Source: Astrothelium macrocarpum (Eukaryota; Ascomycota; Dothideomycetes; Trypetheliales; Trypetheliaceae). From it: a stretch of DNA of 64,000 nt. The stretch lies in NCBI GenBank assembly GCA_021030915.1, contig JAGEMR010000044.1, positions 147,714-211,713 on the forward strand, written 5' to 3'. The stretch's first letter is position 1; each line of letters opens with the position of its first letter. Both the position numbers and the translations under genes were made by a program. Positions 1-10,219 of this stretch are shown piece after piece. The notes below the pieces were generated by a model. The model worked only from the letters and a program-made list of their open reading frames with translations, had not been told where the DNA came from and ran no database searches.

Positions 1-2180
1 GGTGACGGGTGGTGTAAATGTGGGCGAGTGCGAGGAGCAGCAAATTCAAGACAGGAATTGGTCGTCGGGCCACGGACGAAGACAAGCACCGCGCAGCGTT
101 GAGATGTTATTTGGATGTGGATGGAGTATGACGCCCTGGACGGCCGGGCCGTTGGCAACGCGCAGGATGGATTCAGACGGGGTTCTCGCTCGCTTGAATA
201 CGCGAACGGGAGGAGGAAAAGGTTGGCGACCTTTAGGACCGGGCGCAGGGGCAACATGGGGGACATGGGCCTGCCCGCCCAATTCTTTGCCTCGTCCCCA
301 GCTCACTCAGCTCCCAAACTAATCAGCTCCGCGGCGCTGCAGGGGGCGGCCCAAGGAAAACCTGTCGCGTCCCATGTCCTTCGACTCCTTCGAATGCTGC
401 TTCCAGAAGATGGGCGGAGTGCGCCATTTGCCTCCATCTATAGAGACACATTAGCCTCACACTCTTCCTCCCTCGGCTGCTAGCTGATTCGGGCAATTTG
501 GTATCCTCATCTCACTCTGGGAGCCAACAGGCTGGGCGGCTGCTTGCGTCCCGAGCCATCTAATCGTCAGCGTATCAGCCTCGTTCCAGGAACTTTGGCG
601 TGCCGCATCACCTGCTCTCTTGCTCTATCCACCCAGAGCAGCTTCACATTCGAGCGGTGCATCGGCTGCAATGGTGCCGATTCGTCCATCTGTTAACGAA
701 CCGTTGCGCCTCACAAACTACATTGCCATATTGAAAGCATTGATGGAGCAAACTGTAGACGAAGCAATCGTTTGAGTTTGAACTATCTTGCCCTTCCGTG
801 GCCAGAGTGCGGAAAACAACAAGATTAGGTTTGAAGCACTGGATCTTCGAGGAGAGATTGGCCATGGCACGCGCTCCCAAATCGAGCCAAAGTCTCTGTT
901 GAGCGTCTCCACAACCAGACTTTCATTACTGCATGGGACAATGAAAGATGTGCTCAAGGGTGTTGACAGGCAAAAATTGCGCCGCCCCAACATCATGCGT
1001 TTGATGCATCGTAAATGTAGCTTATTTCTTAATATTCCTTATTGATCGACCTCAACGTTCAAACTAGTAGCAATCTGTCACAGATCGCCTTCAGGTACTT
1101 ACCGATCTTATCAGCCTCGGGCGCCTCTACTCCATTGGGCAATTGTCCATGACTGCCCATATTTTGACCAATCTTTTTCCGGTTGGAAAGTACACATTCG
1201 TCCCAAGCTCCCTCCTTTGCACATTGAGGCTTGAACCCGCAGCCTTCGTTTTGAAAGCTACAATCGCACGCTGTAGGAACCGGAATTATCATAATGCCCA
1301 CCCAAGCCATGGATTTTTGGAAAGGTTGAGCGATGCGTGAGATAAATTTTCGATACCTTCAGCTTATCCTTTTTTTGGACTTAGATTCATCATACGCATA
1401 GCTATTTAGATGAAACCATGAAACCGAATGAACCAATCAACTTGTTATGTCACTCTTATTAGTATATGACGGACTTGATGGACTTTCATGCGAAGAAGTG
1501 CAGTATCATGGCCTGGATATATACACTTTAGACGGAATGACTAAAGATGATGAAAGCAATCCTTTTGTCAGCCTGACTCAAGAGATAAGCGCCAGTGGGA
1601 ATCTAAAAATTACAGCACCGGCAACGCGAGGAATGGCTCGGGTCATAGCGCAAGCTTGACCGGGGCAAGATTCATGCACACGCATTCTAGAAAAAGATAC
1701 TACTAGGACTCACAATGACACATATGATAGGTCGCAATGTATTTGGTATGCCCTAAAATATATCAGAGACACCCTCAACCTGGTATCGACCTGTCCAAAA
1801 ATTCGACTACTTTCGAGCTGCAGCTTTCTAAAAACAGTACGATCTGGAATTAGTAGTAAGCTTGGCCAAGTAGATGTCCTGAGTCTATGATGTTTCTTTC
1901 TCCGGCTGCTGATTCCATGTCAGTCTTTGGTAGCAATGATTTGATTCAGCCAATTATAAACCTAAATCAATTGTGCCACTAATTCACTGTCTTGATGAGC
2001 GCTGGATTATGTGCCCCGGTAGCTCAATTGTTTCTGCACACATTGTACAAAATCGAATCAGAAACGCTACAAAGGGTATGTAGCAAAGACACCATAATCG
2101 CGAACACAACAGAAGTAGAGTGTCAAAGACGCACGCAGTGCCACCAAGTCGTGATAATAATTCGTCATTGGCTCATCAGA
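1..2180. other. Left-end stretch without a confident gene
   Basis: Bases 1-480 are G+C-rich with open frames on both strands, none with a recognisable domain. From about 1,300 to 2,100 the DNA becomes more A+T-rich. A 70-codon ATG frame at 1447-1659 (plus) has no recognisable motif and I do not call it. The only segment with protein-like character is the cysteine-rich frame on the minus strand near 1.1-1.3 kb, listed separately. The right part lies beyond the stop of the homeobox gene and would hold its 3' UTR. Confidence 0.5.
1103..1270 (-). CDS. Possible exon of a small cysteine-rich protein
   Basis: The minus strand has an open segment bounded by a good acceptor (a pyrimidine-containing stretch ending CCTACAG) and a consensus donor (GTAAGT, from 1102 down). 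It encodes about 56 residues with five cysteines in the first half (CDCSFQNEGCGF, then two more) and a hydrophilic tail. Cysteine spacing of this kind is common in small secreted fungal proteins, but no signal-peptide exon was found upstream and no convincing final exon downstream. It may be an exon of an unrecognised small gene, a decayed gene, or chance. The function is unknown. Confidence 0.25.
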
Positions 2181-5158
2181 TTAGCCTGCCCCTTTCCGAA
2201 AATTCGAGAATTTTTTGGTCACTCCGCTGAGTGCATTGAAAAGTTTTGGCCGCTTACCTTCTCCTTCGCTTCCCGTGCTCCAACTCTTTAGACCCTGCAT
2301 TTCGATGGCAGCCTCCATTACACTTGGACTCCTCTCAAGTCGTACCGGTGGATCTTTTTCTTCCCTCCTCGCTGCTTTCTCCAAAACCTTGGCGTGCTCA
2401 CCATGTACGCCTTTATGACGATGCTTCAGGTGACTCCGGAACCCTTCAATGTCGTAGAATTTGGTTTGCTTGCACATGCGTAAGCCATGCTTACTCTCAA
2501 GATGGTCAAGGCGCAAACCATAGTCGGAATTCGGCGGAAATGGCTCTCCACAGAAATTGCAAGTATCGAGCGCCACAGAAGCCGATGGTGAAGCAGGAGA
2601 CGCACGGGGGGACTGGAAACTGGTTCCGGCAGGAGTAATACAACCACTCAGGTCCTGAACTTGGTAGCAAGACCAGAATATCTTTGGCGGCGTACGAAGA
2701 GACATGTAGTTACGATATTTATCGACTTCTTCCCGAGTATGGAAACGCATACGAGTGAGGTCCAGTTCGAGCTGCCACGGCTCACCAGTGCTTTCGTAAT
2801 GGCGCCTGGAACGCAATCGAATTAGTGCCCACGCAGTTACCACTCGAGGCTTGAAGGTACTTACCGAGCATCTTGCTGATTATCAAACGTTTTGGGCTGC
2901 TTACAGCACCGACATGTTACTGTCAATGGCAAATTCGTGGGTTTGTAAAGCGTGGGTCGGAGCCATCCGACATCGGGATCCCACCATGTAGACAGCTCTT
3001 CACCCTCTCCAAAATGGCGTGCAACATCCTTGATACGTTTTTCCCAGCTCGAATGATATCGACGACAAAACCCACACCACAAAGCTCGACTCTCCGGAGG
3101 TAACTGCTCTGCCTCCCCCTTCCACTCGGAAAATTGATTCAACTGCTCGTCATCTGCATGTTTCAAGTGGACTTGACGGATGTGTTGAAAGAGATGATCT
3201 TTTCGGGCAAAGGTACGCTTCGAAGTCGATTTCTTGGCGCAAGTGTAGTAATTATGTTCTTGCAAATGCTGTTCATCAGGGTACAACTTCATACAATACG
3301 GACAGACCTGAGGCGGCTGCAAATCATCCTTCTTTGCGCCTGGTGTACATACCCAGACTTGACGAGGAACGTGGAGTGTTTCTTGGTGTCGCTTCCATTC
3401 ATAAGGTCTGGCAAATCGCGCAAAGCACCATGTGCAATGATATTTTGTGGTTTTTCCGCCCGGCGTTTCTTGTAGTGGATCGCTCTTTCCATCATCTTTT
3501 CCTGGTCTTGTCCCGTACGGGTTATGTCGGTATCTTCTCCTTCCTCGGCGTGGAGCACGCCCGAGCGATGTCGCACTTTTCGCGGAACTGGAACTGAGAC
3601 CAGACGCCCCAGATGTGCTTGATGCACCTGTGCTTTCGCCTGTAGAGCTAGCAACAGACCGAGGAGCGGATGGCCTCTGAGTATACGATTGTGCCAATTC
3701 TTCGGGATTGTTCAAAGCTAGGAATGTTTTGTAGGTCGGCGCAGCATTTTCAATAGCCTCCAAAGACACTGGCCCATCCTCGATGGATTCTTTCTCAAAC
3801 CGTTCGATGCTCGACGCGCCAGATGAGAGAGAAACACGGTCCAGGCTTTGCTGAGTAAGTTGTGTCGGGATGGGTTTCCCTTGACCGTCATGAACAACCG
3901 GGCCAACTGCAGGTTCCTCGGTCGGCTCTGTAGAGTTGATTAAAGCGTTAGCTTGTTGCATTCAAGTGGAACATTAAATGAACATGGAAGACTTGCCACT
4001 ACACGGTCTGCGCTGTCGTGTGTTTCCAAACCAGTTCTTGACCGTCTTGGGTTTCAATTTCAATTGATTGGCAAGCAGTTCCACCTCTTCTTTTGTTGGA
4101 TAAGCGTTTTGTTCAAAATGCTGCTCCAGTACGGCTTTGGCATCCGACGGAATGCGTCCTCGATGAGAGACGCCATCAGTCGTCCTTGGTGATAGTGATT
4201 TTCCAAAAGAGCTCACAGCGTCAGATTGTGCCGGCATGGTCGATGCCAAAGAGTAGCTTTCCTGGGGCAAGAGACCTGGAGGTGGCCCAGCAATTGCAAG
4301 TCCGATGTTCTCGTTGCCCACTGAGAGTGTATTCGGATCATAGTTGTAGCCGTGATAACCTTCCGTACTGGGCATGGCAAAGTGTCCTGACAGATGAGAA
4401 GTGCCATAGTCAGCCATGCTGGCGCCGGTCATTTCAGGCGCATGAAATTGAAGAGACGGTGGTCCCAGTGTTCCAGTGTCGTGCAGATCTGACAAGGGGT
4501 GTTCATTGAATTGGAAGTTGAAGCCGCTGGCCAAGGGAGCATTGATTGGATCGAATGTTTCCCGACCTGATGTATCAACCGGTGGGAATTGGGTCTGAGT
4601 GATAGGAACGGGAGCCAGCTGCTGGTTTGCGATCTGCTGGTTCTCGGGCCATTGCGCCAGAGGGTAATCATCCTGCTGTCCAGCAACAGTATGAGAGGTG
4701 TTACCATAGCCAGGCAGTGACACAGCATTGGGACCGGTCAAGAAGTTTTGGTATTCCCGGGTAAGCGGGGCATATGCATCAAGGCCGGAGAGAGTTGTGC
4801 TGGGGGCAGACTGCTGCGGTGGCACGGCGGGCTGGCTATAGGGATAACTGTACATGTTGCCCAGAATCTTGGACGCCTTAGGGTGCGGCTCGCCCTGGGC
4901 CGTTTGGGTAAAGGGGGCATTGTGGGCATACATGTCGCGGTCGGACAAGACATCCATTTGCGGGTGCCACTGCAACACTTCATTCTGCTGATGTTGGGCC
5001 AACGCGTGGTCTGGAGGATCGACACGACCAGCACGACCGACACGACCGACACGTTCTTGCTCGTCGTAGTCTTGCTTGGCCCAAACCTGCGCCGTCGTGG
5101 ACTCGGGCAGCGTCGTGGTGGGGGAGGTCCAAAAGTCGGAGGCATTCCATTGCGACAT
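2181..5158 (-). CDS. Homeodomain plus C2H2 zinc-finger transcription factor
   Basis: A nuclear DNA-binding regulator of about 955 residues. Proposed exons (minus): 5158-4003, 3951-2865 and 2805-2181, with introns of 51 and 59 nt whose phases agree; the second has a GTAAGTACC donor. The start is the ATG of MSQWNASDF; the frame is open 40 codons further up but those residues look like leader. The N-terminal 330 residues are Gln/Pro/Ser-rich and probably disordered. A homeodomain follows at about 332-384, ending in the helix-3 signature VKNWFGNTRQRR. After a Ser-rich linker and a basic patch (RRGRRRYRHNPYG) come several C2H2-type fingers from about 555 (CTWCFARF...RHQETLH, then CPYC, CGFC and CNFC pairs), some irregular. 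This homeobox-C2H2 combination is known in filamentous ascomycetes; targets cannot be read from sequence. The exact first intron boundary is the least certain part. Confidence 0.85.
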
Positions 5159-5722
5159 TCGGTCTGGAGACCCGCCAGAGCGGCGCAGTCTCGCTGCGGT
5201 GGTGCGTACAATGCAAACGTCGCGCTGATGAGTAGGGCTGGGAGGGGAGCGTCGGCCTTGACGTTGAGGGCGTTCCACCAGCTCCCCGCGTTACGTGCCA
5301 ATCAACACCCATGGCAGCTTATCCGCATGAGGTGTTGTCAAGGACCAGGGGGTGGTAAGTTTATCTAAAGTACCGCTCAAAGAATTGGCGGACGTGAATA
5401 GCATTATACAGGCTATTGCCTATCTATGGAAGATCATGGTTGACATGACGCAAAATCTTCTCATGCTCAGCGCACGCCTGAACGCCTGGGCCCTGTACGA
5501 GTTGATTTCGCAGACCAAACCCCTGTCCAATGCTGTTGAAGACGACCCGACAACCCAATGCTTGCTTGTGGTATCATAAACATCATGAAGCCTGTTGAAG
5601 CATATGATGCAAAGGCATGAAAATCTCCAGCACCCCCATGGCGACGGCCTCAACTAGCCGCCGCAGCCAACAGTTGCTTGCGGCCCGGCTGCCGCCCCCT
5701 GTTGCGTTCCCGCCTCCATGGT
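5159..5722. other. Intergenic, 5' of the homeobox gene
   Basis: This stretch holds the promoter and leader of the homeobox gene and the 3' flank of the S-adenosylhomocysteinase gene, which points the same way. Frames here are antisense or leader extensions. I see no separate gene. Confidence 0.6.
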
Positions 5723-7259
5723 TTAGTATCTGTACATTTCGCTCTTGAATGGTCCCTCGATCGGCAGGCCCATGTATTCGGCTTGCTTGGGACTTAGCTT
5801 GCTGAGCTTGGCATTGACGTGCTCCAAATGCAGTAATGCCACTTGCTCGTCCAGAATCTTTGGCAGCACATATACGCCAACATCCAACTTGCCCGTCTTG
5901 CCAAACTCAATGTACTTGTTGCCAAATGCCTCGTCATCTGCCTTGTAGAGCATGATTTGTGCAAGCACTTGGTTGGTGAAGGAGCAGGACATGACGAAGG
6001 ATGAGTGGCCTGTGGCACAGCCCAGATTGACGAGACGGCCTTCGGCCAGGAGGATAATGTGACGACCGCTTGGCATCAAGAACCGATCAACCTGTGGTTT
6101 AATGTTCTGCACCGACTTGGCATTGGCTTTGAGCCAGGCGACATCAATCTCAATATCGAAATGGCCAATGTCTGTTATGACGTGAGTGTCTTGATTCGGA
6201 GGCAGCCAAGCATGAGACTGATGTGGGGGAAACGCCAAACTTACTGCAGACAATTGCGTCATTCTTCATGGCCTCAAAGTGTTGCCCAGTCAGGATATCT
6301 CGGCATCCAGTAGTGGTGACAAAGATTTGCCCCAGTGGTGCAGCATCCTCCATTGTGGTGACTTGATAGCCCGAAACGGCAGCTTGAAGAGCATTGATGG
6401 GATCGACTTCGGTGACAATCACTCTGGCTCCCATGGAATGTAACGCTTGTGCGCAACCTTTGCCCACATCGCCAAAGCCCGCAACGACAGCGACTTTCCC
6501 TGCAATCATGACATCTGTAGCACGCTTGATACCGTCGACGAGTGACTCCCGACATCCGTACAAGTTGTCAAACTTTGATTTGGTCACCGAGTCATTCACG
6601 TTGATGGCAGGGACAAGGAGACCATGTTCCTTGCCCTTGTTCTTCAACATCCGGTACAGGTGATGAACACCCGTTGTCGTCTCTTCGGAAACGCCGTAAC
6701 AATCCTTGAGCATCTCGGGGTATTTGCTATGTACGAGTGCTGTAAGATCGCCACCGTCGTCAAGAATTAGATTTAGTTTCTTGCCATCCTTGAATGCTGT
6801 GAGTTGCTGCTCGAGACACCAGTTGTATTCGTCATCTGTCTCGCCTTTCCAGGCAAAGCTATCAATTGGTCAGAGATGTGGACAAGATCGAGATTAAGGG
6901 TGCTTGACATACACGGGAGTGCCTCCAGCAGCAATCGCTGCAGCAGCATGATCTTGTGTGGAGAAAATATTGCAACTTGTCCAGGTCAATTCTGCACCGA
7001 GAGCAGAGAGCGTCTCAATGAGGACGGCAGTTTGAATGGCTAAACATGCATTAGATTGGCAGATGGGTAGCATTCAAGGCTCATTACTCATATGAAGACA
7101 TCCTGCGATGCGTGCACCCTTTAACGGCCGCTCGCTGGCATATTTTTGTCTTGTTGCCATCAAACCCGGCATCTCATTCTCAGCCAACTCGATTTCCCTG
7201 CGGCCAAAGGCTGCAAGACTGATATCGGCGACTTTGAACTTGGATGCTGGAGCACTCAT
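5723..7259 (-). CDS. SAH1: S-adenosylhomocysteine hydrolase
   Basis: A cytosolic NAD-dependent enzyme that splits S-adenosylhomocysteine into homocysteine and adenosine, relieving product inhibition of methyltransferases. Four exons (minus): 7259-7088, 7039-6913, 6858-6245 and 6171-5723, with introns of 48, 54 and 73 nt, all GT-AG and in phase, giving 453 residues, close to the family norm (yeast Sah1 has 449). Visible family features are the N-terminal substrate region (IAGCLHMTIQTAVLIETL), the dinucleotide-binding glycine motif VAVVAGFGDVGKG, the NIGHFD segment restored across intron 3, and the C-terminal tail with the cofactor-contacting Lys and Tyr. The tail ends KSEMYRY, whereas many relatives end in HYRY, a mild variation. 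The start is the only ATG giving the conserved N-terminus. Confidence 0.97.
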
Positions 7260-8044
7260 TGTGACTGATTGGTATACAAGCGAGATTGGGAAGGAGAAAG
7301 GATGGAGAAGGGAAGGTGCTGGCAAGATAGATAGGTGGTAGAAGGGCGAGGCGGTGGGTGAAGAATTTGCTTCCAACAGGAAGTTTGAGCTGGATAATAA
7401 GGTGGTGCGCTGATGGTGGCCTTACATCACCGTACACGGCCTACCGAGAACGGACCTACTCCGAATCACAATCCCGGTCTCTTTACGCAGATTTCGTCAG
7501 ATTGCCGACGGAGTGGATGTACGGCAACGGTGGTGATGCTATTCATCGTGGTTACTTTGATTAGAGATTGCGATGGAAACAACACCAGTTCAAAGCTTGC
7601 CTCACTCGCCAAATGCCTAATTGGGTATAGGTGGTAGGCCTCGACGAAAGAAATGCCATCAAACAGTAACAGATCTTCTACGTATCTCCAAAACCTTTCG
7701 TACCAGTTAGTAATGCAACGGATTTTTCCACGACTGCTTGATGACTTGGACTGGAGCTCGGAGGCTGAGTCAGCACTATTCACAGAGTGACCTTTCATTA
7801 ACGATTGTGTTGGTTTAAGAATCGGAAACCCGGCTTTCACAATGCCAAAACGAGATTACCTATGTCTAATGCTCGTATCATTCGCTTAGAAGACCCAGAG
7901 TCCGGTGTCGCTGTGATCCACATTTCTCCAGACACCCCGAATGGTTTCTGCCATGCGATGTAATCCACACACATCGATTTCGATGTGATTTATAAAAAGA
8001 GCCATCGCCTGAACCCAAGCATGTGATGCATTAGCATGGAGTCT
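7260..8044. other. Intergenic, SAH1 promoter side
   Basis: This is the upstream region of SAH1 and the 3' flank of PRP31 (both minus). A purine-rich stretch lies just upstream of the SAH1 start. A 124-codon minus frame at 7466-7840 has no recognisable motif and starts at an ATG inside the probable promoter; I do not call it. Confidence 0.5.
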
Positions 8045-9970
8045 TCAGTCAGTTCCAAGTTTTCTTTTCTGGGGCAATGCAGGAACTTTGAAGCCTCCTC
8101 CATCGGCTCCGCCTCCAACTGTACTCGACTGGCCTCCACCAACTTGTGTAAATGTGCCTCCTTTGAACCATCTATCCTTCTCGGCTTGCTCTTTTCGGCT
8201 CATCTCTTCCCTCACCTTGGGATCCACCAATTCAAGACCCTGAGCAGGGGTGAAGGCGATGCTACTTGCAGTCCCGGCAGTTGCTGTACCTCCGACTCCC
8301 GCTGTTCGGAGCCCATGTGCACGTAGCGTTGTAGCGTTCCCAGCACTGCTGGTCTTCAGACTGGAAGAGAATCCACCTACACCAGACGTAGTGCCCCCAC
8401 CCCAACCGGGATTCTTCTTGGATAGTTTTGCTCGTGTGCGTTGATCAATCGCCTCTCGACGGACCTTTCCATGATCTTCTTGCCCAATCATGCCAAGACC
8501 TTTTGTACTATCTCCGGTACCATAGCCCACCTCGGCTTCCTCTTTCCCAAATGCCATTCGATTCTGTGACTTGCGGAGGTCTGTCATTGCAGTAGCTTCC
8601 TTTGCCTTGCGTGCTCGTCGACCACCACGTTTTCGGCTGGGCTTATCATCAGGAGCTGGAAGTGCACGGACGCCTTTGTTGGGCGGTGGCTCTGTCAGTT
8701 TCTCTAACCGCTCGAGACATTGACTCTTGAGCTCCTCCCCGGTCGAGCCATTAGGAGCACTGTGAACGTGATCGACACGAGCTGCAAGGATGACTTTACT
8801 CGCCACGATACGCAGAGCCTGTTTTTTGAGATCGGTGGGAATGTTACGGATTAACTCTGAGTGATAAAGGAACCCTTGGTGACGAATACCCACATTGGAA
8901 GCAAAACCCATTCCGGATTGTTTCTTGGAGCCGAGCGGAGCAATGTTGCAGGCAGGCGTTTTGGCAAGGCCGGTAAGTCCACCTGCATAATTGAGAAGTT
9001 GGGCAGCGGTAAGAGAGCCGATCAAGGCTGTGAGATTTGGCGCGAACAAGTTCATGCGGGATTGCACATAGGAGGTGAGAGTGTGCTTTGCTCGATCAAG
9101 CTGAAGGGTCATTTCGCAAGCGCGCCGGACCGTCTTCAATTCCGAATCGCTCAATTCGCGGCCTCGAGTTGTTGACGATTCGACGGTGACCACCATAAGG
9201 CTAGGGCCGTCGAGGACTGATCGTAAAGACTGGCTGACCATGTTGTCTGATGATTCTGCTATGCTCTTGACCTTTTGCATGGGCCCATTGCCAATGATTG
9301 CGACAGTTTTGGCATAATCTAACGGATTGCTGATGAGCGTCTCAAGCTCAGGAAAGCGGACAGAATAGTGATCCCGGATAAATTTATGCACCAGAATGAT
9401 TTCGCTGTCGATCTGTGTCGACATGGTATTGGATTGCGTCAAGAGCTTATACTCTGGGTTGTCTTCGATTGAGCCAATATTCTTGGATTGCTTTTCGGGA
9501 GGAAGATGCTGGTAGTATGCAATTTTCTACAGGACGACGGAAGACGTCAGGGCTGCCATTTAATATTTAACGTGAATTGTGTAATCGACGAAAAAGATAA
9601 TTAGGGCATTGCTTACCTCCAAGACCGGCTCCAATGACTTCATTAGAACTGCAACGCTCCGTACATCATCGACGCCGCCAAGCTGCATTTTCTCTACTCT
9701 TTGTTTGGCGTCGTCTGCATCTTCTGCATCTTCAATTGCCTTGTTGATAGAGCTGCCGTTCATCAATTCCTCATCATCCTCCACTGCTTCCTCATCGTCA
9801 TCAAGCTCCATCCCAGCGTCCTCGCGAGCGCTCCCATTCGCTCTAGATCTGTTCGCGACTGATATTGAGTTGACGCCGTCACCTTCCAGAATATCATCTT
9901 TCTGCTCTTCTTCTTCAGGACCATCATCTTCCTCAAAGTCATTCAGTAACTCGTCCGCAAGCGTGGCCAT
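8045..9970 (-). CDS. PRP31: Pre-mRNA splicing factor Prp31 (U4/U6 snRNP)
   Basis: A U4/U6 di-snRNP protein that binds the U4 5' stem-loop with the 15.5K/Snu13 protein and holds U4/U6 to U5 in the tri-snRNP; nuclear. Two exons (minus): 9970-9617 and 9526-8045, with a 90-nt intron (GTAAGC donor, TGTAG acceptor), giving 610 residues. An acidic N-terminus (runs of Glu/Asp, residues 1-90) precedes the NOSIC region, the coiled-coil tip and the Nop domain (LTALIGSLTAAQLLNYAGGLTGLAKTPACN and the GFLYHSELI segment), then a basic patch (RKRGGRRARKAKEATAM) and the Gly/Ser-rich Prp31 C-terminal domain. The start is the first ATG of the frame (MATLADELLNDFEED). It lies head-to-head with CLF1, another spliceosome gene. 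Confidence 0.95.
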
Positions 9971-10219
9971 TGTTTGCAAAGCCCTTCTTCGGAAGTAACG
10001 GCTGCGTGATAATTAGCAGCGCGAGTTGCTCGTCAAGGTGGTCGTAAACTCGGTGATAATGGCAGCAAGTTCGCGTGGCTAGATTGGTACTACCCAAGGT
10101 AAGGTAGGTAAATTCTGCCGGTCTTTACCGTATCCAACCCTCCAACCGAAATCTTATGAAGCGCTTTCAGACAACGCTCCGATTGCCACCACTTTGGCAA
10201 AAGCTCGATCACGAATAAG
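9971..10219. promoter_or_regulatory. Divergent promoter shared by PRP31 and CLF1
   Basis: Only 249 bp separate the two start codons, so both promoters and both 5' leaders must lie here. No TATA box is visible. A short repeated AGGTA motif (near 10,098-10,110) sits mid-region; similar AGGTA repeats occur in other intergenic parts of this window, so it is not specific. The shared layout suggests co-regulation of two splicing factors (inference). Confidence 0.6.

Noticed and set aside
1205..1280. Sequence resembling the 3' half of a tRNA on the minus strand (GGGTTCAAGCC)
   Set aside because: Only three T-stem pairs form, no D-arm is present, and the same bases lie in an open cysteine-rich segment.
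4003..4003. Homeobox intron 1 using the acceptor CTCTACAG further downstream
   Set aside because: Joining at that site makes a TAG at the junction or breaks the frame; only the acceptor before CTAACG keeps the frame open.
4738..5368. Long overlapping frames on both strands (187 and 206 codons) opposite or beside the homeobox gene's first exon
   Set aside because: They lie in alternative frames of the Gln/Pro-rich coding DNA, have low-complexity Arg/Pro composition and no domain.
7466..7840. 124-codon minus frame upstream of SAH1
   Set aside because: No motif, lies in the expected promoter, and no splice signals connect it to anything.
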